A stretch of DNA of 64,000 nucleotides from Halarcobacter sp. (GTDB lineage Bacteria; Campylobacterota; Campylobacteria; Campylobacterales; Arcobacteraceae), in NCBI RefSeq assembly GCF_963676935.1, contig NZ_OY781470.1, positions 496,001-560,000 of the forward strand, read 5' to 3'. How positions within the stretch are numbered: the stretch's first letter is position 1; the number at the start of each line of letters is the position of its first letter. Shown piece after piece: positions 46,793-55,662 of the stretch. Position numbers and translations under genes: made by a program. The notes beneath the pieces are model-generated. The model was not told where the DNA came from, did no database searches, and was given only the letters and a program-made list of their open reading frames with translations.

Positions 46793-48327
46793 AACTTAAT
46801 CTTTTTAGTAAAATTTTTATTATTACATTTGTAATATTTTTAAGTGTTTTATTTATATATATGTATGAATTAAGGGAGTCGCAAAAAAATTCACTTTTAA
46901 AAAATATTGAGATAAAAGCAAATAGCTTAGGTGATACAATTACTTTTATAAATAGTGATAATATGATTATTGATGATGAGGTCAAAATACTAGAGTCTTT
47001 ATTAAATTATGTGACTTTAAATAAAGATATAAAAAATTTAGTATTATCGAAAAAAGATGATTATCAACTTTTAGTTAAACCTAATAGTTGGTCTCAACTT
47101 GAAAATAAATTAAAAGAAAAAAGGCTTAATAATAGTATAAAAAAATCTATATTCACAGAAGAGATAGTTTATAGACATAAATATCCTATACTATTTTCAG
47201 GAATCCAATGGGGGTTTTTATATTTTGAGCTTTCTGTTGATGAATATAATGAACAACTAAAGGAAATGAACAAGCAGTTTTCGATTCTTATTTTAATTAT
47301 GTTAATAAGTAGCTTTTTTATATCTTATATTTTAGCAAGAATTATTTCTAAACCAATAATCAAACTTAATAATATTTCAAATCTAATATCAAAAGGTGAT
47401 TTAAGTCAAAGAGTTGATATTGAGAGAAAAGATGAGATTGGTACTTTGGCAAACTCTTTTAATAATATGGTTGAAAATCTTGAAAAATCACAAAATAAAT
47501 TAAAAAATTATCAACTTGATTTAGAAAAAGAGGTAGAGGAAAGAACAAAAGAATTGAAAGAATTAAATGACACCTTAGAATTAAGAGTTAATTCTGAAAT
47601 AACAAAAAGACAAGAGCAAGAACAACTTTTAATTCAACAATCAAAACTCGCTTCAATGGGTGAGATGATAGGTAATATTGCCCATCAATGGAGACAACCT
47701 TTAAACGCATTAGGACTTGTTGTTCAAAATATAAAATTTGCTTACGATTTTGATGAATTAGATGATCAATTTATGGATACCTCAATTGAAAAAGTAAATA
47801 GATTAACAAAAAATATGTCTAAAACAATTGATGATTTTAGAAACTTTTTTAAACCTAATAAAGAAAAAATTGCATTTAATCTTGATAAAATAATTAATGA
47901 AACATTGGAGTTAGTGGATTCAACATTTGAAAATCATAATATAGATATAAAAAAAGATATTGAAAAAGATATAAAAGTTTTTGGTTTTCCAAATGAATTC
48001 TTACAAACAATGTTAAATATCATGAATAATGCAAAAGATGCTTATATTGAAAATAATATTGTAAATGGAAAATTACATTTAAAAGTTAATAAAAGTACAG
48101 ATTTTGCACATGTAACTATTCGTGATAATGCAGGTGGAATACCAAAAGATATTAGAGATAAAATTTTTGACCCTTACTTTACAACTAAAGAGGAAGGTAG
48201 AGGTACAGGAATAGGTTTATATATGTCTAAAATTATTATAGAACAAAATATGAATGGAAAATTGATAAGTGAATCAATTGAAAATGGAACTATTTTTATT
48301 ATAAGTTTACCTCTTTATAAGGATTGA
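46789..48327 (+). CDS. Sensor histidine kinase (HAMP, HisKA, HATPase)
   Basis: A 512-residue membrane kinase. Two TM helices (about 7-24 and 162-180) bracket a ~140-residue periplasmic region. A HAMP domain (RIISKPIIKLNNISNLISKGDLSQRV), a coiled coil (about 230-280), the H-box GNIAHQWRQPLNAL (H at about 302) and HATPase motifs (NAKDAYIEN, DNAGGI, GTGIGLYMSK) follow. It starts at TTG 46789, overlapping the binding-protein gene by 4 bp. The HD-GYP regulator gene follows 1 bp later, so this kinase probably phosphorylates the receiver domains downstream. Confidence 0.9.
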   Translation: MKLNLFSKIFIITFVIFLSVLFIYMYELRESQKNSLLKNIEIKANSLGDTITFINSDNMIIDDEVKILESLLNYVTLNKDIKNLVLSKKDDYQLLVKPNSWSQLENKLKEKRLNNSIKKSIFTEEIVYRHKYPILFSGIQWGFLYFELSVDEYNEQLKEMNKQFSILILIMLISSFFISYILARIISKPIIKLNNISNLISKGDLSQRVDIERKDEIGTLANSFNNMVENLEKSQNKLKNYQLDLEKEVEERTKELKELNDTLELRVNSEITKRQEQEQLLIQQSKLASMGEMIGNIAHQWRQPLNALGLVVQNIKFAYDFDELDDQFMDTSIEKVNRLTKNMSKTIDDFRNFFKPNKEKIAFNLDKIINETLELVDSTFENHNIDIKKDIEKDIKVFGFPNEFLQTMLNIMNNAKDAYIENNIVNGKLHLKVNKSTDFAHVTIRDNAGGIPKDIRDKIFDPYFTTKEEGRGTGIGLYMSKIIIEQNMNGKLISESIENGTIFIISLPLYKD

Positions 48328-48328
48328 A

Positions 48329-50155
48329 ATGGATTATAAAAAAGAATTATTAGAAAATTTAAAGAATATTAATATTTTATTAGTTGAAGATAGCCTTGAG
48401 GCAAGAGATGAATTAGAAATTTTTTTTAGAAATAAAGTAAAAAAATTATATTTAGCAAGTGATGGACAAGAGGGATATGATTTATATAAAGAGTATAAAC
48501 CTGATTTAGTATTAAGTGATATTAAAATGCCTAAATTAGATGGCTTAGAGATGGCAAAGTTAATAAGAGAGTTTGATAAGAATTCAAAAATTATATTAAT
48601 AACTGCTTTTAATGATACAGATTATATGTACAAAGCGATACAACTTCATGTAGATAATTATGTGATTAAGCCTATAGATTATAATTTATTACTTGAGTCA
48701 GTTTTGGAAATATCAAAGATTATTAATTTAGATAAAATAAATAAATCAATACAAAATACATTGGAACAGTACAAAGATATTGTTGATGAACGTTCAATTG
48801 TTTCAAAAACTGATATAAATGGATTGATTACATATGTAAATAAACCTTTTGAAAATATTTCAGGATACAAAAAAGAGGAACTAATTGGAAGACCTCATAG
48901 TATAATAAGACATAAAGAGACACCAAAATATGTTTTTGAGGATTTATGGAAAACAATTATTAATAAAAAAACTTGGTATGGGACTATTAAAAATAAAAAG
49001 AAAAATGGCAGTTCTTATATTGTTGATACAATAATTAAACCTATTTTAAATATTAATGGTGAGATTGAAGAGTTTATTGCTTTAAGAAATGATATAACTG
49101 ACTTAGAAGAGTCAAAAGAGTATTTTAAAAAACAAAGCGAAAAAACAAATTTAGATTTAAAAGAGAGTATTAGAATTGCAAAAATATACGAGGATGCAGT
49201 TGATAAATGTAATATTATTCTAAGAGTATCAACTGATAAAAAAATCATATTTGTTAACGATGCTTTTTGTAAGATAAGTGGTTATTCAAAACATGAATTA
49301 ATTGGACAACCATATTCTATATTAAGAGACAAAAATATTGATATTGAAGAGTATGAACAGAGTGTAAAAAAACTCAAAAATGAATTAGATGAAGGAAAAG
49401 TGTATGATGGTAATATATCAAATACTGCAAAAGATGGCTCTATTTATCATTGTAAATATACAGTTTTTCCTATAAAAGATAAAGATGATAAAATTGTAGA
49501 ATATATGAGTATTCGTCATGATATTACACAAATTATAAAATTACATAGTGAGTTAGAAGAGACTCAAAGAGAAGTTATATACAAATTAGGTGAAATAGGT
49601 GAAACAAGAAGTAAAGAAACAGGAAATCATGTAAAAAGAGTAGCTGAGTATTCTAAGATACTAGCTACAAAACTTGGTTTAGAACAAGAAGATATTGATA
49701 TATTATTTGCAGCTTCACCTATGCATGATATAGGAAAAGTTGGAATACCTGATTCAATACTTAATAAACCAGGTAAATTAACTCCCGATGAGTGGGTTTT
49801 TATGCAAACTCACTCAGAAATTGGTTATAACATATTAAAATCTTCAACTAGACCAATCTTAAAAGCAGCAGCTATTATCTCATATACTCACCATGAGAAA
49901 TGGAATGGAAAAGGTTATCCCCGAGGATTAAAAGGTGATGAAATACATATATTTGGAAGAATAACAGCTATAGCTGATGTTTTTGACGCTTTAGGGAGTG
50001 ACAGATGTTACAAAAAAGCTTGGGAGTTGGATAGAATATTAAAATTGCTAGAAGAACAAAAAGGGAAACATTTTGATCCTCAGTTAATAGATTTATTTAT
50101 GGAAAATTTAGATGATTTCTTAGAAATAAGAGATAGATATAAAGATGATTTCTAA
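48329..50155 (+). CDS. Response regulator with two PAS domains and HD-GYP c-di-GMP phosphodiesterase
   Basis: A 608-residue protein: REC (acidic E20-D21, D64 in VLSDIKMP, K in VIKPID), two PAS domains (about 155-270 and 300-400) and a C-terminal HD-GYP domain. The HD-GYP metal and substrate motifs are complete: HDIGKVGIPD, HHEKWNGKGYPRGLKG and a DVFDALGSDR helix. HD-GYP enzymes hydrolyse c-di-GMP. It lies between the sensor kinase and a GGDEF regulator, so the locus encodes both breakdown and synthesis of c-di-GMP. Confidence 0.92.
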   Translation: MDYKKELLENLKNINILLVEDSLEARDELEIFFRNKVKKLYLASDGQEGYDLYKEYKPDLVLSDIKMPKLDGLEMAKLIREFDKNSKIILITAFNDTDYMYKAIQLHVDNYVIKPIDYNLLLESVLEISKIINLDKINKSIQNTLEQYKDIVDERSIVSKTDINGLITYVNKPFENISGYKKEELIGRPHSIIRHKETPKYVFEDLWKTIINKKTWYGTIKNKKKNGSSYIVDTIIKPILNINGEIEEFIALRNDITDLEESKEYFKKQSEKTNLDLKESIRIAKIYEDAVDKCNIILRVSTDKKIIFVNDAFCKISGYSKHELIGQPYSILRDKNIDIEEYEQSVKKLKNELDEGKVYDGNISNTAKDGSIYHCKYTVFPIKDKDDKIVEYMSIRHDITQIIKLHSELEETQREVIYKLGEIGETRSKETGNHVKRVAEYSKILATKLGLEQEDIDILFAASPMHDIGKVGIPDSILNKPGKLTPDEWVFMQTHSEIGYNILKSSTRPILKAAAIISYTHHEKWNGKGYPRGLKGDEIHIFGRITAIADVFDALGSDRCYKKAWELDRILKLLEEQKGKHFDPQLIDLFMENLDDFLEIRDRYKDDF

Positions 50156-50207
50156 AATGTTATTAATTGATTTTATAGTATAATTTATAAAACTATTAAG
50201 TATTATT

Positions 50208-51488
50208 ATGAAGAAATTAAATAAAAAAATATTAGAGAGTGCAACAGTTCTTTATGTAGAAGATGAAGATTTAATTCGTGAAGAGATGTACTATTTTCTT
50301 AATAGATATGTAAAAAATCTTTTTGTAGCTAAAAATGGAAAAGAGGGATTAAAACTTTTCCATGAAAAAAATCCTGATATTATTATTACAGACATACAAA
50401 TGCCAGTAATGAATGGTTTAGATATGTTAAAAGAGATTAATAATAGAAATATTCCTGTTATTATAACTACTGCATATTCAGACATTGACTTCTTCCTTGA
50501 TGCAATTGAACTAAAAATTGATAAATTTATAATTAAACCAATTGATTTATCTGAAATAATTACTAATATACAAGATTTAGTTGGAGCATCTAGATTAAAG
50601 AAAAAACTATTTGAAAACGATAGATTATTAGAAATTATTGATGAAAATGTATTAATATCAATTACTGACAAAGATGGTATTATAATTGATGTTAGTAGTT
50701 CTTTTTGTGAATTTGTTGGATATACAAAAGAGGAATTATTAGGTAATACTCATAAGATATTAAAACATGAAGACAATCCAAGTGATTTTTATAAAAATAT
50801 GTGGGAAACAATTAAAAAAGGTGAAGTGTTTCGAACTGAAATTAGAAATAGAAAAAAATCAAATGAGATTTGTTGGGCAAATCTAACAATTACTCCATTA
50901 TTTCAAGATGGTGAAATAGAAAATTTTATAGCAATAAGGCAAGATACAACAAATAAAAAGAAACTTGAAGAGATTGCAATTCATGATGATATGACAGGAC
51001 TTTACAATAGAAGATATCTTAATGAAGTGATTGAAAAAGAGATTAGAAGGATTAAAAGAGAAGATTCTATTCTAAGTTTAGTTACTATTGATGTAGATTA
51101 TTTTAAAAAGTATAATGATACTTATGGTCATCCAGAAGGTGATATTGTATTAATAGAAGTTGCGAGAGTACTCAAAGAACATGCCCAAAGAGCAACTGAT
51201 TATATATTTAGAATGGGTGGTGAAGAGTTTGGAATAATATTTAGTGATTTATCAATAGAAAAATCATTAGATTTTGTAAAAGATATTGTAAAAGCAGTGG
51301 AAAATTTAAAAATAAAACATAAAAACAGTGAAACATGTGATTTTATTACTATCTCTGCTGGTTTAATTGTACAATCAGCTCAAAATTTAGAATCTTTTAA
51401 AGAGATGTATAAACTTTCAGATGAAGCGTTATATAAAGCAAAAGAGAATGGGAAAAATCAGGTTGTGCTTTCTGATAAATCCCAATAG
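50208..51488 (+). CDS. Response regulator with PAS and GGDEF diguanylate cyclase
   Basis: A 426-residue protein: REC (E18-D19, D62 in IITDIQMP, K in IIKPID), one PAS domain (about 140-255) and a GGDEF domain (about 260-420). The catalytic motif is GGEEF, and an RxxD inhibitory site (RATD) lies five residues before it, so product inhibition is expected. It makes c-di-GMP. Located 52 bp after the HD-GYP gene, with a TATAAT-like box in the gap, it may be partly independently transcribed. It ends 2 bp before the convergent hisH stop. Confidence 0.92.
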   Translation: MKKLNKKILESATVLYVEDEDLIREEMYYFLNRYVKNLFVAKNGKEGLKLFHEKNPDIIITDIQMPVMNGLDMLKEINNRNIPVIITTAYSDIDFFLDAIELKIDKFIIKPIDLSEIITNIQDLVGASRLKKKLFENDRLLEIIDENVLISITDKDGIIIDVSSSFCEFVGYTKEELLGNTHKILKHEDNPSDFYKNMWETIKKGEVFRTEIRNRKKSNEICWANLTITPLFQDGEIENFIAIRQDTTNKKKLEEIAIHDDMTGLYNRRYLNEVIEKEIRRIKREDSILSLVTIDVDYFKKYNDTYGHPEGDIVLIEVARVLKEHAQRATDYIFRMGGEEFGIIFSDLSIEKSLDFVKDIVKAVENLKIKHKNSETCDFITISAGLIVQSAQNLESFKEMYKLSDEALYKAKENGKNQVVLSDKSQ

Positions 51489-51490
51489 GT

Positions 51491-52102
51491 TTATTTAAGA
51501 TTCATAAAGTTTTTTAAGATTTTTAAACCATTATCGTGAGATTTCTCAGGATGAGGTTGAAATCCATAAATATTTTCTTTATGAACGGCACTTACAAATT
51601 CATACCCATATTCAGTTTTTCCAATAACATTTTTATCCTCAGTTACAGCATGATATGAGTGTACAAAATAAAGGTAAGGGTTTTCTAATCCTTCAAATAA
51701 AGTATGATCATCTTTTGTTTTTATTGTATTCCATCCCATATGTGGAATCTTAGTATCTTCATGCATTTTTGTTTTATCAAACTTAATAACTTTTCCGTCA
51801 ATAAGTCCTAAACCTTTATGTGCACCAAACTCTTCAGAACTTTCAAATAAAAGTTGCATTCCTAAACAAATACCAATCATATTTTTACCACTTTTAGAGT
51901 ATTCCCAAATTGCTTCTTTCATACCTGTTGAATTTAAATTTTCCATTGCATCACCAAAAGCACCAACTCCAGGTAATATAATTTTGTCAAAATTTTTCAA
52001 TTCGTTAGGATCTTTTACAAAAGAGGCTTTTGCATCTAATAGATGACAGGCATTATAAACACTTGCTAGATTTCCCATATTATAATCGATAATTCCAATC
52101 AA
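51491..52102 (-). CDS. hisH: Imidazole glycerol phosphate synthase subunit HisH
   Basis: HisH is the glutaminase subunit of IGP synthase and feeds ammonia to HisF in histidine synthesis. The 203-residue class I amidotransferase shows the start MIGIIDYNMGNLASV, oxyanion motif LPGVGAFGDAM, the nucleophile C79 in GICLGMQLLFE and the His-Glu pair in QPHPEKS. HisF is not in this window. hisA lies downstream on the same strand beyond the signalling block. Confidence 0.96.
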   Translation of the reverse strand: MIGIIDYNMGNLASVYNACHLLDAKASFVKDPNELKNFDKIILPGVGAFGDAMENLNSTGMKEAIWEYSKSGKNMIGICLGMQLLFESSEEFGAHKGLGLIDGKVIKFDKTKMHEDTKIPHMGWNTIKTKDDHTLFEGLENPYLYFVHSYHAVTEDKNVIGKTEYGYEFVSAVHKENIYGFQPHPEKSHDNGLKILKNFMNLK

Positions 52103-52304
52103 ATAATATCCTTTATTTTAAAAGAAAACATTATACAAAAAAATTACATCAGCTAGGGTTAAAGAGTTTGATTATATAGGTAATTTAATAAAATCTCATT
52201 GTTGATATTTAATATTGTTTTAAATATAATTCCTAACTTTTAAACAGATAAAATTAATAATAAAAAGTAAACTTTTTATGTTATAAAATAAAGGAAAGCC
52301 AATA

Positions 52305-52727
52305 ATGTATAAGATTTGGAGAGTATGTTTTTTTATAAGTTTTTTGTTATTTACTGGATGTAGCCAAAAAAATTTAGAAAAAAATGTAGGCATTTCAAAA
52401 CCTAAACAAGAAAAAAAGATAAAAAAATATACATATTGTAAAAAACATCAATCTATAATGCAATTTGCTGCAAAATATATAAAAGATGAGTTTGACAAAG
52501 CATATTTAAATATTAAAGATACAGTTGGCGCAAAAGCACAAGTTTATTTAATAGAAAATAATACTCAAACAGTTTTTGCAAAGAATATAAATGCTGCAAG
52601 AGAATCTTATAAAGCTCAATATATCTTAGCTAAAAAAAATGGATGTAATACTCAAGATTTTAAAACTTTTCCTCTTGAAGAAGTAAAGAATAAAATACAA
52701 ATACTTGAAAAGAAAAAAATAAAATGA
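52305..52727 (+). CDS. Small lipoprotein of unknown function
   Basis: A 140-residue protein with a lipoprotein signal peptide: lipobox L15-F-T-G-C19 (FTGCSQKN). The mature part is lysine-rich and helical and has further cysteines in YCKKHQS and NGCNTQDF. No family is recognised. Its ATGA overlap with the next gene (a small exported helical protein) and the nearby response regulator and kinase suggest a common periplasmic sensing operon. Confidence 0.75.
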   Translation: MYKIWRVCFFISFLLFTGCSQKNLEKNVGISKPKQEKKIKKYTYCKKHQSIMQFAAKYIKDEFDKAYLNIKDTVGAKAQVYLIENNTQTVFAKNINAARESYKAQYILAKKNGCNTQDFKTFPLEEVKNKIQILEKKKIK

Positions 52728-52975
52728 AAAAATCAATTTTTATATTAATACTATTTTTTATCCCTATTTTAAATGCTCAAGAGTTAGTTGTAGATAAATT
52801 ACTTGAAAAAATCAATACAACAAAAGATAAAGAAGAAAAACAAGTATTGATTAAAAAGCTTAAAAAAACACTTGCTGATAAAAATAAAAAAGAGATACAA
52901 GAAGCTAATGCAATTATAAAAGCAAAACAAAAATTGCCCTCAAAAGTTTATGATGAAACTTTTTTAAATAAATAG
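52724..52975 (+). CDS. Small exported helical protein, paralogue A
   Basis: An 83-residue product with a signal peptide (about 1-18, cleaved near ILNA-QEL) and a mature helix LVVDKLLEKINTTKDKEEKQ followed by a charged LIKKLKKTLADKNKKEIQ. It is clearly related to the 82-residue protein encoded at 54687-54935 (shared pattern DKL-EKIN-TKD...). It overlaps the lipoprotein gene by 4 bp and is followed 10 bp later by the response regulator. Function unknown; perhaps a ligand or signal partner of the kinase. Confidence 0.7.
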   Translation: MKKSIFILILFFIPILNAQELVVDKLLEKINTTKDKEEKQVLIKKLKKTLADKNKKEIQEANAIIKAKQKLPSKVYDETFLNK

Positions 52976-52985
52976 TTGGATATTT

Positions 52986-53630
52986 ATGGATAATAAAAAG
53001 AATATTTTACTTTTAGAAGATGATACTATTTTAGCTCAAACTATGGTTTCTTTGTTAGAGCAAGAAAACTATAATGTAACTTTAGTTGAAGATGGTGAAG
53101 AGGTTTTAACTAAAACCTATGAAAATAAGTACGACCTTTATCTTTTTGATATAAATGTACCTTTGTTAAATGGGACAAATACTTTAAAGCTTTTAAGAGA
53201 AGCACAAGATACAACACCAACTTTTTTTATTACAGCTCTTAGAGATACAGCTTCTATCTTAAATGGTTTTGATTGTGGTTGTGATGATTATATAAAAAAA
53301 CCTTTTGATTCTGATGAATTATTAGCTAGAATAAAAGCTATTATGAAAAGAAATAACCCTGTAATCAAATATAAAAATATCACTTTTGATTTATTAGATA
53401 ATAGGATATTTTTAGATGAAGAAGAGATATCTTTAGGAAGTGTAGAAAAAGATGTTTTTTCTCTGCTTATAAAAAATATAGGTAAAACAATTGATAAATC
53501 TATATTTTTTGATTATATGAATAAACCTAGTGATGCAGCTCTTAGAGTATTAATTAGTAAATTGAAAAGAGTTTTAAATGTTGATATTTCTAACACTAAA
53601 GGTGTAGGATACAAACTTGAAAAAATATGA
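52986..53630 (+). CDS. OmpR-family response regulator
   Basis: A 214-residue regulator with a receiver domain (E11-D12-D13, phosphoacceptor D55 in LYLFDINVPLLNG, K in YIKKPFD) and a C-terminal winged-helix DNA-binding domain with DAALRVLISKLKRVL and GVGYKLE. Slightly shorter than OmpR. Its 3' end overlaps the kinase start by 14 bp. It probably controls the small exported proteins on both sides, by position only. Confidence 0.9.
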   Translation: MDNKKNILLLEDDTILAQTMVSLLEQENYNVTLVEDGEEVLTKTYENKYDLYLFDINVPLLNGTNTLKLLREAQDTTPTFFITALRDTASILNGFDCGCDDYIKKPFDSDELLARIKAIMKRNNPVIKYKNITFDLLDNRIFLDEEEISLGSVEKDVFSLLIKNIGKTIDKSIFFDYMNKPSDAALRVLISKLKRVLNVDISNTKGVGYKLEKI

Positions 53631-54648
53631 AAAAAAGTCTTTTTTAACTTCTGTTTTTTTATTTTTTATCCCTTTAGCAATATTTTCAAGTATTGTTTTA
53701 TATATGTATCATCAAGATAAGATAAAAGATATAGAACAAAATATACTTTACCAAATGAGAGATTATACTTTTGATTTCAAAAGTGATAAGTTTATATTGG
53801 ATGTAGTTGAATACGACAATAACAAAGAATTGTTTAAACTATATAAATGTAAAGAGGGACTTTGTTCCTATTTTAAAGCTGCTGATTCAGGATTGTATTT
53901 ATTAAAAGTTGTTTTCCCGCAAGAAAAATATGAAAAGATTTATAAGGATTTTATTGTAAAAATATTTAAATTTTCAGTTGTTGTTATGTTTATTCTTTTA
54001 TTTTTATCTTTTGGTTTTGCTTTTTATTCTTTAAGACCAATGAGAGAAGCTTTATATCTTTTAGAAAATTTCTTAAAAGATATTATTCACGATTTAAATA
54101 CCCCCTCAACCTCAATTTTATTAAATTCAAAACTTCTAAAAAGGCATGGTGATTTTGAAGAGATAGAAAGAATTGAACTTAGCGCAAAAACAATTAGTTC
54201 TTTATATAAAAATTTAGAGTTTATTACTCAAAAAGGTATTGAGAAAAATGAAAATATCTCTGTTAGTCAAGTAATAAATAGTAAAATAGATGTTTTACAT
54301 AAACTTTATCCAACAATAATATTTAAAAAAGATATTGAAGATTTTTTTATAAAAACAAATGAAAATGCACTTGAAAGAATTCTTGATAATTTACTCACAA
54401 ATGCTTGTAAATATAATAAAAAAAATGGAATAGTACATATTATTGCTTCAAAAAATAAGATAATTATTAAAGATACTGGTATTGGAATTAAAAATGTTAG
54501 TAGAGTATTTGATAGATATTATAAAGAGACTGATAGAGGTTTAGGTATTGGCTTGAGTATTGTAAAAAAACTTTGTAGTGCTTTGGATATAAAAATTACC
54601 ATTAAAAGTAAAATAGAAGAGGGGACAAGCGTAGAGCTTGTCCTTTAA
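53617..54648 (+). CDS. Sensor histidine kinase
   Basis: A 343-residue membrane kinase: TM helices at about 9-28 and 121-143 around a ~90-residue periplasmic domain with a cysteine pair (YKCKEGLCSYF), then an H-box DIIHDLNTPSTSI, N-box LDNLLTNACKYN and G-boxes IKDTGIGI and GLGIGLSIVKKLC. The start is TTG 53617, after TAGGA, overlapping the regulator gene. The ATG at 53627 is out of frame. A terminator overlaps its last codons. The cysteines could form a disulfide or bind metal. Confidence 0.88.
   Translation: MKKYEKKSFLTSVFLFFIPLAIFSSIVLYMYHQDKIKDIEQNILYQMRDYTFDFKSDKFILDVVEYDNNKELFKLYKCKEGLCSYFKAADSGLYLLKVVFPQEKYEKIYKDFIVKIFKFSVVVMFILLFLSFGFAFYSLRPMREALYLLENFLKDIIHDLNTPSTSILLNSKLLKRHGDFEEIERIELSAKTISSLYKNLEFITQKGIEKNENISVSQVINSKIDVLHKLYPTIIFKKDIEDFFIKTNENALERILDNLLTNACKYNKKNGIVHIIASKNKIIIKDTGIGIKNVSRVFDRYYKETDRGLGIGLSIVKKLCSALDIKITIKSKIEEGTSVELVL
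54623..54646 (+). terminator. Intrinsic terminator overlapping the kinase stop
   Basis: GGACAAGC (54623-54630) and GCTTGTCC (54636-54643) form a perfect 8-bp stem around GTAGA, followed by TTTAAAT. The stem lies inside the coding sequence and the T run overlaps the TAA stop. Confidence 0.8.
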
Positions 54649-54686
54649 ATATGGATTGTGGGTTGTTATGTTCACATTTAAGAGAA

Positions 54687-54935
54687 CTATTTATCTTCTG
54701 AGAATATTGGTTTTTTTAATTTCTTGTCAATAAGGTCTTGAGCTTTTTTTACAGCATCTTTATCTAAAGTAGCAATCTCATCATCTAGTTCATTTAGAAG
54801 TTGAGTTTTTACTTTTACATCTTTTGTGTTATTGATTTTTTCAACAAGCTTATCAATACTGTTAAGGTTTGCTGCAAAAAGTCCAGTAACAAAAAAAAGT
54901 GCTAAAATTAAAATTCCTTTTCCAAGTAATTCCAT
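54687..54935 (-). CDS. Small exported helical protein, paralogue B
   Basis: An 82-residue protein with a signal peptide (MELLGKGILILALFFVTGLFA) and the mature helix LNSIDKLVEKINNTKDVKVK, clearly homologous to paralogue A at 52724-52975. It is encoded on the opposite strand, convergent to the kinase, with a good ribosome binding site (AGGAGG, 54941-54946). No family is recognised. Its convergent position just beyond the two-component genes suggests it is a second target or ligand of that system. Confidence 0.72.
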   Translation of the reverse strand: MELLGKGILILALFFVTGLFAANLNSIDKLVEKINNTKDVKVKTQLLNELDDEIATLDKDAVKKAQDLIDKKLKKPIFSEDK

Positions 54936-55000
54936 GTTTTATTCCTCCTTTTTAAATTTGTAGAAGAATTATATATTATGAGTGTAAGTTAAGTATAAGT

Positions 55001-55570
55001 TCAAAATTTTGCATCTGCAAGGGTTAAAGAAAAAAGTATATTGTTACCTTTTTTTTCTAAAATTTTTTTAGCTTCAAGTATTGTAGTTCCCGTTGTAATC
55101 AAATCATCAACAAGGATAATATTTTTATTTGTCAAATTAGTTTCAAATTTTCTTTTATTTTTTTTCCTAAATTCTAAATCTTTCCCTGCATATTTAACAA
55201 TATTCTTTGCTTTGAGTTGTCCAAATAAAGGTTTTATAAATGATGAGTTTAGATTTTTAGATAATATTGCAGTTTGTGAATAGTCATGCCTAGTATGTTC
55301 ATCTATTCCTATTGCATATACAGTTTCATTGAAAGAAAAATTTTGTGCAAATTTATTAAAAGATAATTTTGCTAGGATAGAGTATATTCTATCCCCATGA
55401 AAATAGTATTTTGAATTGAGTAATTCTTCAATCTCTTTAAAGGAATAAAAAGAGTAGTTGAAAAAACCATTAGTTAATTCTCTTTTATAAAAAGTGGGCT
55501 GTAGTAAAGTAGCTTGACATTTATTGCAAATGATTGATAAAGATAGATTTTCACATAATAAACATTTCAT
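55001..55570 (-). CDS. ComF-family phosphoribosyltransferase-like protein
   Basis: A 189-residue ComF-type protein. The N-terminal CLLCENLSLSIICNKC (C3, C6, C16, C19 or so) is the zinc finger, and the C-terminal PRTase domain has the PRPP loop ILVDDLITTGTTI. ComF proteins are linked to DNA uptake and competence in other bacteria, but the substrate is unknown. It is transcribed alone on the minus strand, divergent from the MATE transporter. Confidence 0.88.
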   Translation of the reverse strand: MKCLLCENLSLSIICNKCQATLLQPTFYKRELTNGFFNYSFYSFKEIEELLNSKYYFHGDRIYSILAKLSFNKFAQNFSFNETVYAIGIDEHTRHDYSQTAILSKNLNSSFIKPLFGQLKAKNIVKYAGKDLEFRKKNKRKFETNLTNKNIILVDDLITTGTTILEAKKILEKKGNNILFSLTLADAKF

Positions 55571-55662
55571 AATAAAAAATATTATATCATCTTTTTTAAT
55601 ATTAGGTGATACAATTTATTATATTTATGATAATATCCAATAAAATTTTTTAAAGATGAAAA

